A stretch of 64,000 nt of DNA from CAYFKJ01 sp964343605 (GTDB lineage: Bacteria; Pseudomonadota; Alphaproteobacteria; UBA2966). Where the stretch lies: positions 310,001-374,000 of the forward strand of contig CAYFKJ010000005.1 in the NCBI GenBank assembly GCA_964343605.1. Reading direction: 5' to 3'. A program made the position numbers and the translations under genes. The notes under the pieces were generated by a model. That model saw only the letters and a program-made list of their open reading frames with translations. It ran no database searches and was not told the DNA's origin. Below are positions 17,215 to 26,460 of this stretch, piece after piece (position 1 is the first letter of the stretch; every line of letters begins with the position of its first letter).

Positions 17215-18714
17215 CGCGTTGACCGGAAGGGTAAATCGGAAAACGGATCCCTTGCCGGGTTTGCTGTCCGCTTTCAACACGCCGGCGTGCCGTTTGACGA
17301 ACTCATGGCACATCTGCAGTCCCAGGCCGCTTCCCTGTTCGCCTTCAGTGCCAGGCGTCGAAACACCCGGTTCATTTCGATTGATCGCATCCAGCTGCCG
17401 TTTCTCGATTCCAACCCCGTTGTCCGACACTGATATTTCGAGGTAGTCGCCGAGATTGAGGGCTTTGACCTCCACCTGTCCCCCCGCATCGGTAAACTTG
17501 ATGGCGTTTCCCACGAGGTTGCGAATGACCATCATGACCATGTTTACGTCGAGCGTGGCGTACGCCGAGGGTGCCTCCCAGCTCAATTCAACGGATTTTT
17601 CCTTGGCGGTGCTCGACATCGTATCAATGCCGGCCTGTATGAGCCGGTCGATCCGCGTCGCTTCAGGTTGGAAGCGCAGATCTTCCATCTGCGACTTACC
17701 CCAGGTCAGCAGATCCTCGAGAAGGCGGTAATAGGTCTCGGCGCTGCGGTTGATCAGGGAGGCGAACTCGACAATTTGGCGGGGCCGCAGGCTGACATCG
17801 GGCTTGGTCAGCAGTTGGGTGTAGCCCAGCAAGGCATTGAACGGACCCATGAGGTCATGGGCGATGATCGAGAAGAGCTTGATTTTGCGCTGGTTGAGCA
17901 CTTCCAGTTCGTCGCGCTGGCGGGCCATTTCCGCCTCCGCCTGCTTTCTCTCCGTAATATCGGTGTAGGTGAAGACCAAGCTGCCGTCGGCAGTGGGTTG
18001 GAAGAGAACGTCGAACTCACGTTCGCCCAGGACTTTGAGCTCGGAGCGTTTGCTCTTGCCGTCGCCCCAGAAGACCTCTTGGCGCTCGTTGGTCAGTTCC
18101 GTGGGGTCTCCCTCGCCGTAGTCCCCACGCCCGGCCATGAAGTAACCGATGTCCCAAGCGGTCAGTCCCGGTTTCAGGTAACCTTTCGGGAATTTGAGGG
18201 CTTTCTCGTATTCCCTGTTCCAAGTGACGAGGCGGCGGTCGGGGTCGAACATGACAACGCCCTGGGCGATCGTTTCCATGATGCTCGCGAGCAGCCTCGA
18301 ACGCTCCGCAAGCTCGCCTTCGACTTTCAGTTTGTCGGTGATATCCGTATAAGTCAGAACGATGCCGCCGTTCTTTACAGGTCGGATTTCCAAATCGAAT
18401 GTTCGACCCTGCAACGTGCGCAGCTCGTTGTGAATGTCTTTCAGTCCGTAGATATGGTCGAGCCGTGCTTTGGCGACGGCTTCAATGTCGCCGTCTCCGT
18501 AATCTCCGCGAGCAGCGATCGCCATACTCACGTCGATCGCCGGCGATCCGGGTTTGAACATGCGCCTGTCGATTTGCATCAGCTCGATATAACGGTCGTT
18601 GCAGGCGACGAAGCGGCGCTGCCTGTCGAGCAGGACGACGCCTTGGTTGATGTTGTCCAATATTTCCTGATAGGCGCTGGCTTGCGTCTCGGAACTGGTA
18701 CTAACGGATGCCAT
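17188..18714 (-). CDS. Cytoplasmic double-PAS sensor histidine kinase
   Basis: A 508-residue kinase with no membrane segment. Two PAS domains of the type with the ARGDYG motif occur in tandem: NINQGVVLLDRQRRFVACND with AIAARGDYGDGD, and TIAQGVVMFDPDRRLVTWN with FMAGRGDYGEGD. Each ends in a TYTDIT segment. HisKA follows with H286 in SIIAHDLMGPF, then HATPase (NLVGNAIKFTD, VSDNGVGI, GSGLGLQMC). The ATG at 18714 was preferred because GAGAAAA precedes it and the upstream extension has no domain. No receiver or partner regulator is adjacent. The ligand is unknown. Confidence 0.9.
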   Translation of the reverse strand: MASVSTSSETQASAYQEILDNINQGVVLLDRQRRFVACNDRYIELMQIDRRMFKPGSPAIDVSMAIAARGDYGDGDIEAVAKARLDHIYGLKDIHNELRTLQGRTFDLEIRPVKNGGIVLTYTDITDKLKVEGELAERSRLLASIMETIAQGVVMFDPDRRLVTWNREYEKALKFPKGYLKPGLTAWDIGYFMAGRGDYGEGDPTELTNERQEVFWGDGKSKRSELKVLGEREFDVLFQPTADGSLVFTYTDITERKQAEAEMARQRDELEVLNQRKIKLFSIIAHDLMGPFNALLGYTQLLTKPDVSLRPRQIVEFASLINRSAETYYRLLEDLLTWGKSQMEDLRFQPEATRIDRLIQAGIDTMSSTAKEKSVELSWEAPSAYATLDVNMVMMVIRNLVGNAIKFTDAGGQVEVKALNLGDYLEISVSDNGVGIEKRQLDAINRNEPGVSTPGTEGEQGSGLGLQMCHEFVKRHAGVLKADSKPGKGSVFRFTLPVNAETKPPEAE

Positions 18715-18960
18715 AATTTTCTCGAACCGCTTCCTGACGATGAGTGCACCTAATTGCCGCGGCTGGACGGCGTACGGGATATGACCGGCGAAACCTGGAG
18801 ACCTTAGGAGTTTGACCCCGTTGCGTTCATGCCTTGACATCTAATTTAACTGCCGGATGCGCGAAGGCAAACAAACCCGCGGTTGCGCAAGCCTGGGCTG
18901 GGGCGTTTTGGAGAGTAGGGAGTAGTTTCGCCCATCCTTTTGGTGGGCCGAGCGATGCTC

Positions 18961-19383
18961 TCAAACGTTCAGTTTTTTCGACTGCGCGTGCGTTTCCTGC
19001 GCCTGATCGATGCTGGCCCAGGGCGCCTCGCTTTGCGTCCAGATCTGAAAGGCCGGCTTGAGCCAGGATGAATCGTCCATCGAGCCGGCCTTGATGGACC
19101 TGTGCGTCGTGCGGGCCGACGAATAGACGTAAAGCGGTGCGCCGCAATCGCGGCAAAAGGCGTGCGTGACCGTGTTGCCCGAATCCGCGGGCCGTTCATA
19201 GGTGGCCGCTTCCCCTTTGAGGATCGTGAAAGCCTCCACAGGAACGAAAACGCCTGTGTGAAAGGCCGTTCCTGAGGCTTTCTGGCAATCGGTGCAATGG
19301 CAGTAGTAGACGGCAACGGGCTCGGCGGTGCATTCGTAGCGCACCGCTCCACACAGGCAGCCGCCCTGAAAGGGGACGGTCAT
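18961..19383 (-). CDS. GFA/CENP-V family zinc protein
   Basis: A 140-residue protein of the GFA family (named after glutathione-dependent formaldehyde-activating enzyme). Zinc-ligating cysteines are complete: GGCLCGAVRYEC, YYCHCTDCQKASGT and FCRDCGAPLY. The conserved core ends with SIKAGSMDD. Members are usually annotated as possible glutathione adduct-processing proteins; activity has been shown for few. It lies 14 bases upstream-to-downstream of cytochrome b561 on the same strand, so they may be cotranscribed. Confidence 0.9.
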   Translation of the reverse strand: MTVPFQGGCLCGAVRYECTAEPVAVYYCHCTDCQKASGTAFHTGVFVPVEAFTILKGEAATYERPADSGNTVTHAFCRDCGAPLYVYSSARTTHRSIKAGSMDDSSWLKPAFQIWTQSEAPWASIDQAQETHAQSKKLNV

Positions 19384-19397
19384 AAAGGGCTCCTATC

Positions 19398-19940
19398 TCA
19401 TTTCGGCGCTTTGACGAAAGGTATCATGCGCGACGGGATCTCGTCCCGGTCGATCACCCAGTGTTTTAGGGTGGCTGCGATGTGCAGCAGGATGAGCAAG
19501 GCCAGAACACTGAAGCCCAGTCCGTGGAGTACGTGGAAGAACTGCGTCACCGCCATGTCCGACGGCAGCAGCGCCGTGACGTTGAACAGTCCGAACGGCT
19601 TGACGTCGGCGTCGACATAGGTGGCGGCATGCAGCAGGCCGACGACCGGCTGATAGATCATCAGCGCATAGAAGCCGTGAACGACGCCCTTGGCGATTTT
19701 TTGATCACGCGCCGACATGCTGTCGGGATAGGGCGGTGCCGGATGGCTTCGTCGCCACCATAGTCGGAACGCGGCGAGGATCAGGATCAGCGTGCCAATA
19801 CCCGAGTGCCCCATCAAGGGGGTGGCCCGCTCAGCGGCGGGAACGTCCTCCAGGTTCACGCCGGCGACAATCATGAAGATGATCAGGATGGCCATGATCC
19901 AGTGAAGTGCCCTGGCCACGCCGTCGTAACGTTCGGTCAT
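19398..19940 (-). CDS. Cytochrome b561 family protein
   Basis: Integral membrane di-haem cytochrome b561 of 180 residues with four predicted helices (WIMAILIIFMIVAG, GIGTLILILAAFRLWW, GFYALMIYQPVVGLLHA, GLGFSVLALLILLHIAATLKH in parts). Haem-ligand histidines are visible at ARALHW, LMGHSG, FFHVLHG and LLHIAAT. Such proteins pass electrons from the quinone pool or superoxide across the inner membrane. It is followed on the same strand by the GFA gene. Confidence 0.9.
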   Translation of the reverse strand: MTERYDGVARALHWIMAILIIFMIVAGVNLEDVPAAERATPLMGHSGIGTLILILAAFRLWWRRSHPAPPYPDSMSARDQKIAKGVVHGFYALMIYQPVVGLLHAATYVDADVKPFGLFNVTALLPSDMAVTQFFHVLHGLGFSVLALLILLHIAATLKHWVIDRDEIPSRMIPFVKAPK

Positions 19941-20019
19941 ACTCGAAACCCTTCAGTTCTTGGGGCCCAATCATGAACCGATTGGACCCCGGATGACTAC
20001 AAACATATCGGCCCAGCGA

Positions 20020-20532
20020 TCAATCGTCGTCGTCATCGTCGTCGTAGCGGCCTTTATGCTTACGACGCAATTCCTTCTTTGAGACCGTGCCGTCGTCGTT
20101 GCTGTCCAAGTGGCTGACGATGCGATTCAGCGGCGTCTTGAATTCGCCTTCCGTCACTTCGCCGTCCGCGTTCTTGTCGAGCATCTGGAAGCCCTTGATC
20201 ATGAAGGGGCGGGAGAACTCGAGCCAGATGGACTCGAACTCCGAAACGCTCAATTTGCCGTCGTTGTCGGTATCCGACCCTTGAATGCGCGACTTCACGG
20301 CATTCTCAAGCTCCGCCTTGGTCAGGTTGCCGTCCTTGTCGGCATCGAATTTGTCGAACAGGTCGGCGGCGTGCTGCGACATCGCGTGCCGGCCGCCCAT
20401 GTGGCCTTTTCCCCAGCCATGACCCCAGCCGTGGCGCCAGCCCCCGCTCGCCTGGCTGATGCCGGCGGCGAACAGGGAACCGATCGCGACGAGCGCCGTG
20501 GTGGCGAAAAATATCTTTGTTCTCTTCTGCAT
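20020..20532 (-). CDS. Exported EF-hand calcium-binding protein
   Basis: A 170-residue exported protein: signal peptide (TKIFFATTALVAIGSLFAAG), a Gly/His/Trp-rich segment (GGWRHGWGHGWGKGHMGG) that could bind metal, then four EF-hand loops, DADKDGNLTKAE, DTDNDGKLSVSE, DKNADGEVTEGE and DSNDDGTVSKKE, each with acidic ligands at the expected positions. The C-terminus is a run of seven Asp. The ATG at 20532 was preferred to 20544. It is divergent from a two-component system whose sensor also carries a long acidic patch outside the membrane, suggesting a cation-related circuit (inference). Confidence 0.9.
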   Translation of the reverse strand: MQKRTKIFFATTALVAIGSLFAAGISQASGGWRHGWGHGWGKGHMGGRHAMSQHAADLFDKFDADKDGNLTKAELENAVKSRIQGSDTDNDGKLSVSEFESIWLEFSRPFMIKGFQMLDKNADGEVTEGEFKTPLNRIVSHLDSNDDGTVSKKELRRKHKGRYDDDDDDD

Positions 20533-20640
20533 TTCCAACCTCATGTGGCTGCGTTTCCAATGCGGCCATTAGACAACCGGCAAGAGGGCAAAAGTGTGTC
20601 GCCGAGTGGCTCAATTGTCGCAAACGGTGGCGCAGGCGGC

Positions 20641-20660
20641 GTTTGACAAACTTTGATACA
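20641..20660. promoter_or_regulatory. Candidate regulator site in EF-hand/two-component divergent promoter
   Basis: Within the 188-base gap a pair of near-direct repeats, TTGACAAACT and TTGATACATT, is spaced by 10 bases, the spacing favoured by OmpR-type regulators. TTGACA also matches a -35 hexamer towards 20721, but no good -10 follows. Assignment is tentative. Confidence 0.3.
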
Positions 20661-20720
20661 TTTTTCTCCGCCGCGCGGGCCTTCCAGCGGGCATACTCGC
20701 CGCCTATTTGGGTTTCGAAC

Positions 20721-21443
20721 ATGAACGAGAGCACGCCCCATATCCTTGTCGTCGACGACAACCGCGACGTCCGCGAACCGCTGGCCAAGTATCTCGGCAA
20801 GAACGGCCTGCGGGTCAGTGTCGCCGACGGCGGCGCGGCGATGCGTGAACTGCTGGGCCGCCACGCCATCGATCTTGTGGTGCTCGACATCATGATGCCC
20901 GGCGAGGATGGGCTGTCGCTTTGTCGTCACCTGCGCGAGAACACGGACATTCCCGTCATCATGTTGACGGCGGTGGCGGAGGACGTCGACCGCGTTGTCG
21001 GTCTCGAGATGGGCGCCGACGACTATGTGACCAAGCCGTTCAATCCGCGTGAATTGCTGGCCCGCATCCGGGCCGTCCTGCGCCGCGCCGAAAGCATGCC
21101 CAGACGCGCCCGCGAGCCGGAGATCCAAAGCTACAGGTTCGACCGCTGGGTGCTTGACGTGGCCCGGCGCGAGCTGATCGGCGAGAACGGCGTGGGCATC
21201 CCTCTCGGCACGGCTGAGTTCCTCCTTCTCAATGCCTTCCTCGCGCACCCCCAAATGACTTTGAGCCGGGACGAGCTGCTGGACCTGACGCGTGGACGGG
21301 AGGCGGCGGTGTTCGACCGCAGCATCGACAATCAGGTGAGCCGGCTGCGCCGCAAGATCGAACGTGATCCCAAGGAGCCCGAACTGATCAAGACCGTCTG
21401 GGGCGGCGGTTACAGCTTCACGCCCGAGGTCGAAGCGCAATGA
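20721..21443 (+). CDS. OmpR-family response regulator
   Basis: A 240-residue regulator. Receiver: acidic pair in ILVVDDNRD, phosphoacceptor D56 in VVLDIMMPGEDG, Thr in VIMLTA and Lys in YVTKPFNPREL. Winged-helix DNA-binding domain from about residue 135 (LGTAEFLLLNAFLAHPQMTLSRDELL, in parts; RSIDNQVSRLRRKIE; TVWGGGYSF). The ATG at 20721 was chosen because the receiver begins directly after it; the open frame upstream has no domain. Its stop overlaps the kinase start as ATGA, so the pair is coupled. Confidence 0.93.
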   Translation: MNESTPHILVVDDNRDVREPLAKYLGKNGLRVSVADGGAAMRELLGRHAIDLVVLDIMMPGEDGLSLCRHLRENTDIPVIMLTAVAEDVDRVVGLEMGADDYVTKPFNPRELLARIRAVLRRAESMPRRAREPEIQSYRFDRWVLDVARRELIGENGVGIPLGTAEFLLLNAFLAHPQMTLSRDELLDLTRGREAAVFDRSIDNQVSRLRRKIERDPKEPELIKTVWGGGYSFTPEVEAQ

Positions 21444-22954
21444 GTTATCAGCCGCCGCGCCGATTGCCGAAGTTCCGCAAGATCCCCTGGCCCAAGAGCA
21501 TTGCCGGGCAAATGATCGCGTTGATCCTGATCGCCCTGGCGGCGGTGCAGATCGCCAACCTGGCGATTCTGGGCGACGAACGGCGCCAGGCCGTGCGCAC
21601 GGTCGCCCACGACCAGATTCTGGGGCGAACGGCTTCCCTGGTCAGATTGCTCAACGATGCCCCGCCGGAACTGCACCGCCAGCTTGTCGCCGCCAGCAGC
21701 TCCCCCCGTCTGGGCTTCGGCCTCGGTGAGGACGACGTTATCGACGGCGGCTCTGACGAACTCGACGACAGCTTGACTGAGCAGCTCGAGTCGCTTTTGG
21801 AGGACGAGGCCCGCGAGGTGCGGGTGGACGCCCGCGACCGCACCGGATTTCTCGGCTGGCGTTCGCGCTGGCACGAATCGCGCTGGTGGTCGGAGCGCCG
21901 CGGCAAATGGAACGACGACGATGATGACGACGAAGAGGACGAAGACGACGAAGTGGAGCGCGATCACCGCCATAAATGGGGGCCGCCGTGGCGGCGCTTC
22001 CGCCGGCTTGTCGGTCTCGATATTTCGGTGCTGACGCGTGAAGGCGTCTGGCTCAACGTCCATACCCTGGTGCCGCCCCGGCCGCCGGGCTGGGCCTTGC
22101 CGTCGATGCATACCATCGCGGTTCTGGCGGTGGTGCTGATCGTCATCGTCATCGTCATGGTGCAGCGCATCACGCGGCCGATGCGGCGATTGGCGGCCGC
22201 CGCGGATGCCCTGGGGCGGGGCGAGGACGGCGATCCGCTGCCCGAAGACGGACCGCAAGATGTGCGCCAGACCACCCGCGCCTTCAATCGCATGCGCGCC
22301 CGCCTCAAGCGCTTTCTCGATGATCGTACGCAAATGCTGGCGGCCATCTCCCACGACTTGAGGACGCCGATTACCTCCCTGCGCATCCGCGCCGAGCTGG
22401 TCGAGGACGAGGAACTGCGCCAGAAGATGATCGACACCCTCGAGGAAATGCAGCGCATGGCGGAAGCGACGCTCGACTTCGTCCGCGAGGAAGCCGACGA
22501 GGAAGCCACACGCCGGATCGATCTGGACGCACTTGTCGCCAGCATCTGCGATGATTTTTCCGACCTCGACCGCGATGTGACGTATATCGGACTGGCGGAA
22601 AGCAATGACGCCGCAGCCACGTACGCCTGCCGGCCTCTGGCTTTGAAACGGGCCATCCGCAACCTTGTGGACAACGCGTTATTCTATGCCGGACAGGCCC
22701 GGGTATCACTGGCGGCGGGCGAGAACGAGTTCGTCGTCACCATTGAAGATGACGGACCGGGCATCCCCGACGATCAATTGGAGCACGTCTTCGAACCTTT
22801 CGTCCGCGTGGAGGATTCGCGCAGCCCGGAGACCGGCGGTATCGGTCTGGGCCTGGCCATCGCCCGTTCCATCGTTCACGGACACGGCGGTGACATCGCC
22901 CTGGAAAACCGACCGCAGGGCGGACTGTCGGTTCGGGTCAGGCTGCCGATCTAG
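21440..22954 (+). CDS. HAMP sensor histidine kinase with acidic extracytoplasmic patch
   Basis: A 504-residue kinase. TM1 at about residues 20-45, periplasmic region at about 46-225, TM2 at about 228-250 (IAVLAVVLIVIVIVMV), then HAMP, HisKA with H305 in ISHDLRTPITS, and HATPase (NLVDNALFYAG, EDDGPGIPDDQLEHVFEPF, GIGLGLAIARS). The periplasmic region contains a striking run of about 15 Asp/Glu near residues 157-172 next to His/Trp residues, recalling divalent-cation-binding acidic patches such as that of PhoQ. Coupled by ATGA to the OmpR-type regulator and divergent from an EF-hand protein. The cation-sensing role is inference. Confidence 0.9.
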   Translation: MSYQPPRRLPKFRKIPWPKSIAGQMIALILIALAAVQIANLAILGDERRQAVRTVAHDQILGRTASLVRLLNDAPPELHRQLVAASSSPRLGFGLGEDDVIDGGSDELDDSLTEQLESLLEDEAREVRVDARDRTGFLGWRSRWHESRWWSERRGKWNDDDDDDEEDEDDEVERDHRHKWGPPWRRFRRLVGLDISVLTREGVWLNVHTLVPPRPPGWALPSMHTIAVLAVVLIVIVIVMVQRITRPMRRLAAAADALGRGEDGDPLPEDGPQDVRQTTRAFNRMRARLKRFLDDRTQMLAAISHDLRTPITSLRIRAELVEDEELRQKMIDTLEEMQRMAEATLDFVREEADEEATRRIDLDALVASICDDFSDLDRDVTYIGLAESNDAAATYACRPLALKRAIRNLVDNALFYAGQARVSLAAGENEFVVTIEDDGPGIPDDQLEHVFEPFVRVEDSRSPETGGIGLGLAIARSIVHGHGGDIALENRPQGGLSVRVRLPI

Positions 22955-22978
22955 GTGCGAAGATCCTATTCCAGGGAC

Positions 22979-23016
22979 GCCCCGGCCATTCGTCCGCGTT
23001 GGACGGGGCTCTTTGT
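22979..23016 (+). terminator. Possible terminator after the sensor kinase
   Basis: GCCCC (22979-22983) pairs with GGGGC (23005-23009), with an inner GTCC/GGAC stem and a bulge, followed by TCTTTGTAT. The stem is interrupted and the T-run is short, so efficiency is doubtful. It lies 25 bases after the kinase stop. Confidence 0.35.
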
Positions 23017-23217
23017 ATGGCCGGCTTCGCCAAATCTAATTTCTTTCCAATATTACTAAAATTTTATTTGATAATAATGGCTTAGCAGCCTCCAGTGGGA
23101 TAGACTCAAATTCTCCGGAGCGCCGTTAGGGTTGTTTTCACAGCTTGGTTGTAGACTCATACGCTGCATTTCATCTCGGGGGCGATCGGAAAAAGCTGTT
23201 TTGGGGCAGTATCGCGC

Positions 23218-24414
23218 TTGGTCAAAAACCATCAACTTGATGCCAGGGAAGCCAACAGGCGGCTGAGGGATATCGCCCGGCTCACTGCGGATCTGATCTG
23301 GGAGACGGACCGCGACTTCCGCATCACCCGCTTGTCCGAAAACGCGCTCAATCTTCTGGGTCATCACCGCTCCGAACTGATCGGCCATTCGCTGAACGAA
23401 CTCTGCCCGGCGATGGACGCATCGACGGATGATCCCTGGTCGGATTGGCGGAAGCCGTTTCGCGACGCCGTTGTCGGCTACCGGCATCCGGACGGCAACG
23501 CACGGACCTTCAAGGTCAGCGGGCTGCCGGTCTTCGATTCCCAAAACGGCGAATTCGAGTGCGTCAGGGGTATTGCCAAGGACGTCACGCTGCAGGCAGC
23601 CCAGGAAAGGGAACTGGAGGACCATCGGGCACACTTGGAAAAACTGGTGGCGGCGCGGACGGCGGAGGTTGAACTCGCCAATCAGGCCAAGTCCGAATTC
23701 CTGGCCAATATGAGCCACGAACTCCGTACGCCCCTGAATGCCGTCATCGGCTTTTCCGAAATCCTGATGACCGGCATCGCCGGGTCGTTGGAGGAGCAGC
23801 AGTACAACTACGCCAGGGACATCCATGTCGCCGGCAAGCATCTGCTCGACCTGATCAACGACGTCCTGGATCTCTCGAAAATCGAAGCGGGCAAGTTCAA
23901 ATTGATCGAGGAGTCGATCGGTCTTCCCGACCTGATCGACCAGTCCCTCGTCTATGTTCGAGAGCCGGCGAGACGTGCTGGGGTCAGTCTGCACGCAGCG
24001 AAATCCGAGGCGGACTTCTGGATAAACGGCGACCGGCGTATGTTTCGGCAGATGCTGTTGAACCTTTTGTCAAACGCCGTGAAATTCAGTACCGAGGGCG
24101 GTGAGGTTGCGGTGGCCGTGAAAACGGGGGACGGCGGCAACCTGATGCTTTCGGTTGCCGATCGGGGAATCGGCATGGATGCGGAGGAAATACCGATTGC
24201 CCTGTCACCTTTCGGCCAGACCAGTCAGGAGGTGGAATTGCAGGAGCTCGGGACCGGCTTGGGCTTGCCGCTGGTCAAATCGTTCATCGAACTCCATGAA
24301 GGCTCACTTGAACTGAAAAGCGAGAAGCATGTCGGAACGACCGCCACCCTGGTCATTCCCTGGCATCGGGTGATATCGCCGGAAAGGAAAATCGCAGGCG
24401 TTGCCCAGCGCTAG
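23218..24414 (+). CDS. PAS-domain sensor histidine kinase
   Basis: A 398-residue soluble kinase. PAS domain at residues 12-125 (RLTADLIWETDRDFRITRLS ... VRGIAKDVT), short coiled coil, HisKA with H167 in NMSHELRTPLNAVIG, HATPase (NLLSNAVKFST, VADRGIGMDAEEI, GTGLGLPLVKSFIELHEGSL). No transmembrane segment. The start is uncertain: the only candidate near the PAS domain is the TTG at 23218, preceded by TTGGGGCAG; no ATG is in a good position upstream. The preceding AT-rich region 23030-23090 may hold its promoter. Its stop shares CTAG with the convergent acyl-CoA synthetase gene. Confidence 0.82.
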   Translation: MVKNHQLDAREANRRLRDIARLTADLIWETDRDFRITRLSENALNLLGHHRSELIGHSLNELCPAMDASTDDPWSDWRKPFRDAVVGYRHPDGNARTFKVSGLPVFDSQNGEFECVRGIAKDVTLQAAQERELEDHRAHLEKLVAARTAEVELANQAKSEFLANMSHELRTPLNAVIGFSEILMTGIAGSLEEQQYNYARDIHVAGKHLLDLINDVLDLSKIEAGKFKLIEESIGLPDLIDQSLVYVREPARRAGVSLHAAKSEADFWINGDRRMFRQMLLNLLSNAVKFSTEGGEVAVAVKTGDGGNLMLSVADRGIGMDAEEIPIALSPFGQTSQEVELQELGTGLGLPLVKSFIELHEGSLELKSEKHVGTTATLVIPWHRVISPERKIAGVAQR

Positions 24415-25928
24415 GTATAGGTGCCGGCGTAATCGTCCCGCAGCTGCTTCTTCTGGACCTTGCCCATGGTGTTGCGGGGCAGGGCGTCAACGATAAACAC
24501 GCGCTTGGGGCATTTGAAGGCGGCGAGCTTGCCGTCCAAGGCCTCCCTGACATCCCGTTCGCCAATCGCGGGGCCGTCCGGGTCGAGGGTAATCACCGCC
24601 GTCACGGCTTCGCCGAAGTCGGGGTGAGGCAGGCCGATAACGGCGGATTCGCCCACACCGTCCAACTCGTCGATCAGGCTCTCGATTTCCTTCGGGTAGA
24701 CGTTGAGGCCGCCTGAGATCACCAGATCCTTCGCCCGCCCGACGATGCTGACCCGGCCGTCGGCGCCCTGGGTCGCCATATCGCCGGTGATGAACCAGCC
24801 GTCGTCGCGAAATTCCTCGGCGGTCTTTTCCGGCAGGCGCCAGTAGCCCTTGAAGATGTTCGGACCCTTGAACTCGAGCACGCCGATTTCGCCGGGTGCG
24901 AGGACATTGCCCTCGGCATCGGCCACCCGCGTTTCGACATCGGGCAGCGCAAAACCGACGGTGCCGGCCAGGCGATCGCCCTCAAGCGGATTGGAGGTAA
25001 TCATCCCGGCCTCGGTCATGCCGTATCTCTCCAGGATCGCTTGTCCGGTGCGCCCGCGGAAGGCCTCGAACGTTTCGGCCAACAACGGCGCGGACCCGGA
25101 CACGAACAGGCGCATGTTGGCGCAGGCTTCGCGATCGAATCCGGGGTCGTCGAGCAATCGTGTGTAGAACGTCGGAACGCCCATGAAGACGGTCGAACGT
25201 GGCAACCGTTCGAGAACGGCCCCGACGTCGAACTTGGGCAGAAAGAGGATGCGGCTGGCGTTTAACAGGGCGCAGTGCAGCGCCACGAACAGTCCGTGGA
25301 CATGATAGATCGGCAGGGCATGCAGCAGCACGTCGCCCGGCACGAAACCCCATATGTCGTGTAGGGCGAGTGCGTTGCTCGACAGGTTGGCGTGGCTCAG
25401 CATGGCTCCCTTGGAGCGGCCGGTGGTGCCCGAGGTATAGAGGATAGCGGCCAGATCATCGCCGTTCCGCGCCACGATCTCATGGCTCGATTCGGCCGTG
25501 GCCGCGGCGGTGCTCAAACTGCCCGAACCCATGGCGTCCAACGTCAGGACGTGGGCAACGCCGTGTTTGGCGGCAAGTTCGCCGAACTGACCTTCGGCAG
25601 CGGGCGCGCAGACTGCCAGCACGGGTCCGGCATCACCCATGAAATAATCGACTTCGGCGGCGGTATAGCCCGTATTCAGCGGCAGATACACGGCGCCGGC
25701 CCGCAGACAGCCGAGGTAGAGCAGGACCGCCTCGACCGACTTTCCGACCTGGACCAATACACGGTCACCCGGCCGCACGCCGTGCCCCTCGAGCAGGTTG
25801 GCCATGCGCGCGGCGCCGGCGTCCAGATCGCCATAGCTGATCTCGGCGCCTCCCGGCGTTTCAATCGCCGTTTGGTTGGGGTCGTCCGGAAATCGCGTCT
25901 GAAGAATTGCGTAGAGGTTTTCGTTCAT
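24411..25928 (-). CDS. matB: Malonyl-CoA synthetase-like acyl-CoA ligase
   Basis: A 505-residue AMP-forming acyl-CoA synthetase, close in length and layout to MatB, which makes malonyl-CoA from malonate, CoA and ATP. Motifs: phosphate loop AAILYTSGTTGRSKGAM, PIYHVHGLFVALH, ERYGMTEAGMITSNP, the hinge GDMATQGADGRVSIVGRAKD (in parts) and the C-terminal lysine in NTMGKVQKKQL. No malonyl-CoA decarboxylase or malonate transporter is adjacent, so the substrate is assigned from family resemblance only; other short-chain acids are possible. Confidence 0.8.
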   Translation of the reverse strand: MNENLYAILQTRFPDDPNQTAIETPGGAEISYGDLDAGAARMANLLEGHGVRPGDRVLVQVGKSVEAVLLYLGCLRAGAVYLPLNTGYTAAEVDYFMGDAGPVLAVCAPAAEGQFGELAAKHGVAHVLTLDAMGSGSLSTAAATAESSHEIVARNGDDLAAILYTSGTTGRSKGAMLSHANLSSNALALHDIWGFVPGDVLLHALPIYHVHGLFVALHCALLNASRILFLPKFDVGAVLERLPRSTVFMGVPTFYTRLLDDPGFDREACANMRLFVSGSAPLLAETFEAFRGRTGQAILERYGMTEAGMITSNPLEGDRLAGTVGFALPDVETRVADAEGNVLAPGEIGVLEFKGPNIFKGYWRLPEKTAEEFRDDGWFITGDMATQGADGRVSIVGRAKDLVISGGLNVYPKEIESLIDELDGVGESAVIGLPHPDFGEAVTAVITLDPDGPAIGERDVREALDGKLAAFKCPKRVFIVDALPRNTMGKVQKKQLRDDYAGTYT

Positions 25929-26020
25929 GACGCGAAGAATAGTGATATTGGCTCGGGGTTGAAGCGGGAATTCGAGCTTGCGGAACGAATTTCCGCTTCA
26001 ACCCCGGAATGTGGAGCCGT

Positions 26021-26350
26021 TTATCCCCAAACTTCCTTGGAAATCTCCAGGGCGGCGACGGGCGTTCCGCCCAGCAGGTGCTCGTCGATGATCTTGTTGA
26101 CGTCGCTTTCCTTGACTTCGGCATAGACCACGCCTTCGGGGTAGACGAGAACGACCGGTCCCTGTTCGCACATGCCGAGGCAGCCGGATGATGTCACCTT
26201 GAACCGGCCCCACAGTTCCCGTTCCTCGAATTCAGCCTTGAAGGCGTCGATGACCGGCTGGCCGCCGCGCGCTATGCACGAGCCCTTGGGATGGTCGTCC
26301 GGCCGGTTCTGGGTGCAGACGAAGACGTGTTTTTCCGGTTTCGGCATCAC
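26021..26350 (-). CDS. Thioredoxin-like [2Fe-2S] ferredoxin
   Basis: A 109-residue thioredoxin-fold ferredoxin. Four cluster cysteines are visible: VFVCTQNRP, HPKGSCIARGG and SGCLGMCEQGPVV, the spacing typical of the small (2Fe-2S) ferredoxins related to the NuoE C-terminal domain. It ends with a conserved EGVVYAEVKESDVNKII strand-helix. Two adjacent ATGs (26350, 26347) could serve as start. It stands alone between the ligase and choline transporter genes; its electron partner is unknown. Confidence 0.9.
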   Translation of the reverse strand: MMPKPEKHVFVCTQNRPDDHPKGSCIARGGQPVIDAFKAEFEERELWGRFKVTSSGCLGMCEQGPVVLVYPEGVVYAEVKESDVNKIIDEHLLGGTPVAALEISKEVWG

Positions 26351-26460
26351 TTAAACTCCAATTTCTCAAGTACGCAAATGCGACCGGAGAATACCCGGAG
26401 GAATATTATGGATAAAAGGTTTAATTTGTAACCGGTTTGAACCGGACGCCGAACGCCGCC

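Noticed and set aside
17668..18753. A 361-codon plus-strand open frame opposite the double-PAS kinase
   Set aside because: No recognisable fold or ribosome-binding site; the kinase on the other strand is complete.
21911..21955. GAC/GAA repeats as a microsatellite or recombination tract
   Set aside because: The tract is irregular, in frame, and encodes the acidic patch of the kinase; coding explains it.
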